Program-made: the position numbers and the translations under genes
From: Lysobacteraceae bacterium PS02065
Lineage (GTDB): Bacteria > Pseudomonadota > Gammaproteobacteria > Xanthomonadales > Rhodanobacteraceae
Direction: 5' to 3'
NCBI GenBank assembly: GCA_029959555.1
Contig: JASCPI010000016.1
Span: 30,327-94,326, forward strand
Length of the DNA stretch: 64,000 bases
The notes under the pieces: model-generated
Databases searched by the model: none
Told to the model about the DNA's origin: nothing
What the model saw: only the letters and a program-made list of their open reading frames with translations
Part shown: in pieces, positions 61,530-64,000 of the stretch
Numbering within the stretch: the first letter of the stretch is position 1
Layout: each line of letters begins with the position of its first letter

Positions 61530-62882
61530 ATGACTGTTCCCGCGCGTGCATCCGCCTCGCGCCACCTCTACCTGTGGGTGCTGCTCGCGATCGTCGTCGG
61601 CGGCCTCGTCGGCCACTTCGCGCCCGAGACCGGCGTCAAGCTCAAGCCGTTCGGCGATGCGTTCATCGCGCTCATGAAGATGCTGATCGGGCCGATCATC
61701 TTCCTGACCGTCGTGATCGGCATCGCCGGCGTCGCCGACGTCAAGAAGGTGGGCCGTGTCGGCGTCAAGGCGATCGTCTACTTCGAAGTCGTGTCGACGT
61801 TCGCGCTGGTGATCGGTCTCGTCGTCGTCAACACGCTCAAGCCCGGCGCGGGCTTCCATGTCGATCCGGCCACGCTCGACGGCGAGGCGGTCGCGCGCTA
61901 CGCCAAGCAGGCCGAGGAACGCTCGACCACGCAGTTCCTGCTCGACATCATCCCGAAGACCTTCACCGACGCGTTCACGGCCAACGGCGACCTGCTGCAG
62001 GTCCTGCTCGTCGCGCTGCTGTTCGGCTTCGCGCTGACCGGGCTCGGCGAACGCGGTCGCCCCGTGCTCGGCCTGCTCGATTCGATCTCGAAGGTGTTCT
62101 TCCGCATGATGGCGATGGTCATGTGGGCCGCGCCGATCGGCGCAGGCGGCGCGATGGCGTTCACGATCGGCAAGTACGGCCTCGAGAGCCTCGGCCCGCT
62201 GGCCAAGCTCATGGGCAGCTTCTACCTCACCTGCGTGCTGTTCGTCGTGTTCGTGCTCGGCGCGATCGCGAAATTCTCGGGCTTCAGCATCTTCAAGTTC
62301 CTGCGCTACATCCGCGACGAGCTGCTGCTCGTGCTCGGCACCTCGTCGTCGGAGTCGGCGCTGGTGCCGATGATGCAGAAGCTCGAACGCCTCGGCTGCT
62401 CGAAGTCGGTGGTCGGCCTCGTCATCCCGAGCGGCTACTCGTTCAATCTCGACGGCACCAACATCTACCTCACGATGGCCGCGATCTTCGTCGCCCAAGC
62501 GCTAGACGTCGAACTCACGCTGACCCAGGAACTCACACTGCTCGCGGTCGCGATGCTGACCTCGAAGGGCGCATCGGGCGTGACCGGCGCGGGCTTCATC
62601 ACGCTCGCGGCGACGCTCGCGGTGGTGCCGTCGGTGCCCGTCGCGGGCCTCGCGCTGATCCTCGGCATCGACCGCTTCATGAGCGAGGCGCGCGCGCTGA
62701 CCAACCTCGTCGGCAATGGCGTCGCGACGATCGTCGTCGCGCGCTGGGAAGGCGACGTCGATCTCGCCGTGCTGCGCGACCGCCTCGACCACCCCGACGC
62801 GATCCCGGTCGAACCCGAAGCGGCGGCCGATCCGATCGCGGATCCGGTGCCGGGTGCGGCGGAGACGTCGACGCGCGCCTGA
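61530..62882 (+). CDS. dicarboxylate/amino acid:cation symporter (DctA/GltP family)
   Basis: This 450-residue secondary transporter has about eight spans and two re-entrant loops. The serine-rich motif [12 protein letters not shown] and the signature [20 protein letters not shown] are both intact. [20 protein letters not shown] and [20 protein letters not shown] also match DctA. It imports C4-dicarboxylates such as succinate, malate or fumarate with protons or sodium. GGGGAGGA precedes the start; ATG 61530 is preferred, and TTG 61524 is an alternative. The C-terminal 40 residues are Ala/Pro/Glu-rich and variable in this family. Confidence 0.94.
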   Translation: MTVPARASASRHLYLWVLLAIVVGGLVGHFAPETGVKLKPFGDAFIALMKMLIGPIIFLTVVIGIAGVADVKKVGRVGVKAIVYFEVVSTFALVIGLVVVNTLKPGAGFHVDPATLDGEAVARYAKQAEERSTTQFLLDIIPKTFTDAFTANGDLLQVLLVALLFGFALTGLGERGRPVLGLLDSISKVFFRMMAMVMWAAPIGAGGAMAFTIGKYGLESLGPLAKLMGSFYLTCVLFVVFVLGAIAKFSGFSIFKFLRYIRDELLLVLGTSSSESALVPMMQKLERLGCSKSVVGLVIPSGYSFNLDGTNIYLTMAAIFVAQALDVELTLTQELTLLAVAMLTSKGASGVTGAGFITLAATLAVVPSVPVAGLALILGIDRFMSEARALTNLVGNGVATIVVARWEGDVDLAVLRDRLDHPDAIPVEPEAAADPIADPVPGAAETSTRA

Positions 62883-62900
62883 TCTGGATTCCGGCGTCGC

Positions 62901-63626
62901 TCATCCGTTCACGAGGCTTCGCCCAACCAGCTGCGCACCGAGTACGACGAGCGCGGCGAGGAAGAGCGTGCGGAAGCGCCGTTCGTCGAGGCGATCGCGC
63001 AGTGCGCGGCCGACTGCCATGCCCGCGAATGCGGCGGGCAGCATGAGCACCGAGCGGGCGAGGTCGGCGGATGCGAGCGCGTCGCGTGACGCGAGTCCGA
63101 CGGCGAGCGCGAGCGTCGACACCGTGAACGACAGCGCGAGGGCCTGCACGAGGCGGTCCTTGCCGAGATCGAGGGCGTGCAGCCACGCGACGACGGGCAC
63201 CACGAACACGCCGGTCGCGCCGGTGGCGAGGCCCGTGACGGCCCCGACCGCGATCGACCACGGCGCTTCGTGACGTGGCGCGCGAGGACGCCAGCGCACG
63301 AGGCCGTGCACGCCGTAGGCGGTGAGGCAGCCGCCGAGCAGCAGCATCGGCCATGTCGAACCGGCGGCGAGTATCGATGCGCTCGCGAGCGTGGCGATCG
63401 CCGACGCGGCGAGCAGCGGGGCGAGGCGGCGCGCGAGCGGGGCGAGTTCGCGCAGCGGGCCGACCTGCCACAGGTTGGTCGCCAGCGACGGCACAAGCAT
63501 GAGCGCGGCGGCGTCGGCTGGCATCATGCGCAGCGTGAGCACCGCCATCGCCACGGTCGGCAGGCCGAGGCCGAGCACGCCCTTGGCGAGGCCCGCGAGG
63601 AGGAACACCGTGATCGTGAACAGCAT
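62901..63626 (-). CDS. TauE/SafE-family membrane transporter
   Basis: This 241-residue inner-membrane protein has about eight hydrophobic segments in two halves. LFTITVFLLAGLAKGVLGLG is the family start. GLATGATGVFVVPVVAWLHA, halfway along, repeats the G-x-G-G/T pattern. The TauE/SafE (DUF81) family exports sulphite, sulphoacetate or other organosulphur anions. The substrate here is unknown. It is convergent with the dicarboxylate symporter and divergent from the LysR gene beginning at 63744, which may regulate it. Confidence 0.9.
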   Translation of the reverse strand: MLFTITVFLLAGLAKGVLGLGLPTVAMAVLTLRMMPADAAALMLVPSLATNLWQVGPLRELAPLARRLAPLLAASAIATLASASILAAGSTWPMLLLGGCLTAYGVHGLVRWRPRAPRHEAPWSIAVGAVTGLATGATGVFVVPVVAWLHALDLGKDRLVQALALSFTVSTLALAVGLASRDALASADLARSVLMLPAAFAGMAVGRALRDRLDERRFRTLFLAALVVLGAQLVGRSLVNG

Positions 63627-63743
63627 GGCGGGGATCCGGCCGGGACATGTCGCGCAGCGTGCAGGCGTCGGCGGCTACACCGGAATGCGGCATTCACGCA
63701 GGCGGACTGCGCCTGCGCCGAAGGCTGCGGAGGCGTCGCCTCG

Positions 63744-64000
63744 ATGCGCCACGACCTGACCGACCTGCGCCTCGTCGTCGCGATCGTCGAGGCCGGCAGC
63801 ATCACGGGCGGCGCGGCGCGCTGCCATCTCGCGCTGCCGTCGGCGAGCGCGCGCCTGCGCGGCCTCGAGGATGCGCTCGGCGTCGCGCTGTTCGAGCGCC
63901 ACGCGCACGGCGTCGTGCCGACACCGGCGGGGCTCGCGGTCGTCGGGCCCGCCCGCGCGGTGGCGGCCCAGCTCGAGCAGATGGCCGACGACCTTCGCGA
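63744..64000 (+). CDS. LysR-family transcriptional regulator (N-terminal part)
   Basis: These are the first 85 codons of a LysR-type regulator, cut by the window end. MRHDLTDLRLVVAIVEAGSI, then TGGAARCHLALPSASARLRG and LEDALGVALFERHAHGVVPT, form the winged helix-turn-helix. It is divergent from the TauE/SafE gene (117 bases between), the classic arrangement for a LysR regulator and its target. GGAGG is located 12 bases upstream of the ATG. Confidence 0.92.
   Translation, partial: MRHDLTDLRLVVAIVEAGSITGGAARCHLALPSASARLRGLEDALGVALFERHAHGVVPTPAGLAVVGPARAVAAQLEQMADDLR

Overview
The window is GC-rich, densely packed bacterial chromosome. It most likely comes from a gammaproteobacterium of the order Lysobacterales (Xanthomonadales), in the Dokdonella/Rhodanobacter part of the group. 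The 615-residue RpoD has a long acidic insert and a C-terminus of the kind known from Xanthomonas. Two exported proteins end in an IFANGFD/IYCDAFE-like tail that I associate with this order. Assignment to a genus is inference. I see no ribosomal RNA operon, prophage, complete insertion sequence or CRISPR array.

0-6.4 kb: the end of dtd (D-aminoacyl-tRNA deacylase), then rpoD with a perfect intrinsic terminator, a GT-C-like membrane protein, a Cas2-fold-like small protein and a run of small unrecognised minus-strand genes. 6.4-17.1 kb is accessory in character. It starts with a tRNA with CAU anticodon (probably tRNA-Ile2) that lacks an encoded CCA, a duplicated ~30-bp sequence and an H-NS-family gene. 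A LysR-controlled SDR/SnoaL pair, secreted and cytosolic alpha/beta hydrolases and a stress-type gene set follow (metallothionein-like, GSP39-like SDR, VOC, BON, glycine-zipper, CsbD and CBS proteins), mixed with small unknown genes.

17.5-32.8 kb is catabolic. A leucine/isovalerate operon (3-methylcrotonyl-CoA carboxylase, methylglutaconyl-CoA hydratase, HMG-CoA lyase) lies divergent to a TetR regulator, with a perfect palindrome between them. Then come a PQQ/haem alcohol dehydrogenase, an outer-membrane channel-like protein, an aldehyde dehydrogenase, a MocR-type regulator, an acyl-CoA synthetase and an enoyl-CoA hydratase. Together these could convert an alcohol to aldehyde, acid, CoA ester and beta-oxidation intermediates.

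32.9-46.5 kb holds two divergent secreted proteins (12 delta-60 repeats; three DUF11-like repeats) with the shared C-terminal tail, LysR regulators, a lipoprotein penicillin-acylase homologue, a LysE exporter, a YcaC-like hydrolase and a MoaF/SnoaL fusion. 46.7-52.1 kb concerns envelope and metal handling: a CpxP-like protein with a two-component system whose kinase has almost no periplasmic part, a yybP-ykoY manganese riboswitch ahead of a TMEM165/GDT1-family exporter, and a His-rich protein, HupE/UreJ-like protein and membrane-anchored protein in a row.

52.1-64 kb holds a DUF1203 protein, an EAL-CBS-GGDEF protein, a methyltransferase/MerR pair with a SoxR-box-like operator, NUDIX, DUF6151, VOC and FAD proteins, a REP-like inverted repeat, a phosphoglycolate phosphatase, a DctA-type symporter, a TauE/SafE protein and the start of a LysR gene. 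The best leads are the C-terminal tail shared by two secreted proteins, the HupE/anchor cassette behind the manganese riboswitch, the pair of related orphan small proteins (12964-13290 and 32941-33186), and the MerR operator whose half-site also serves as a Shine-Dalgarno sequence.
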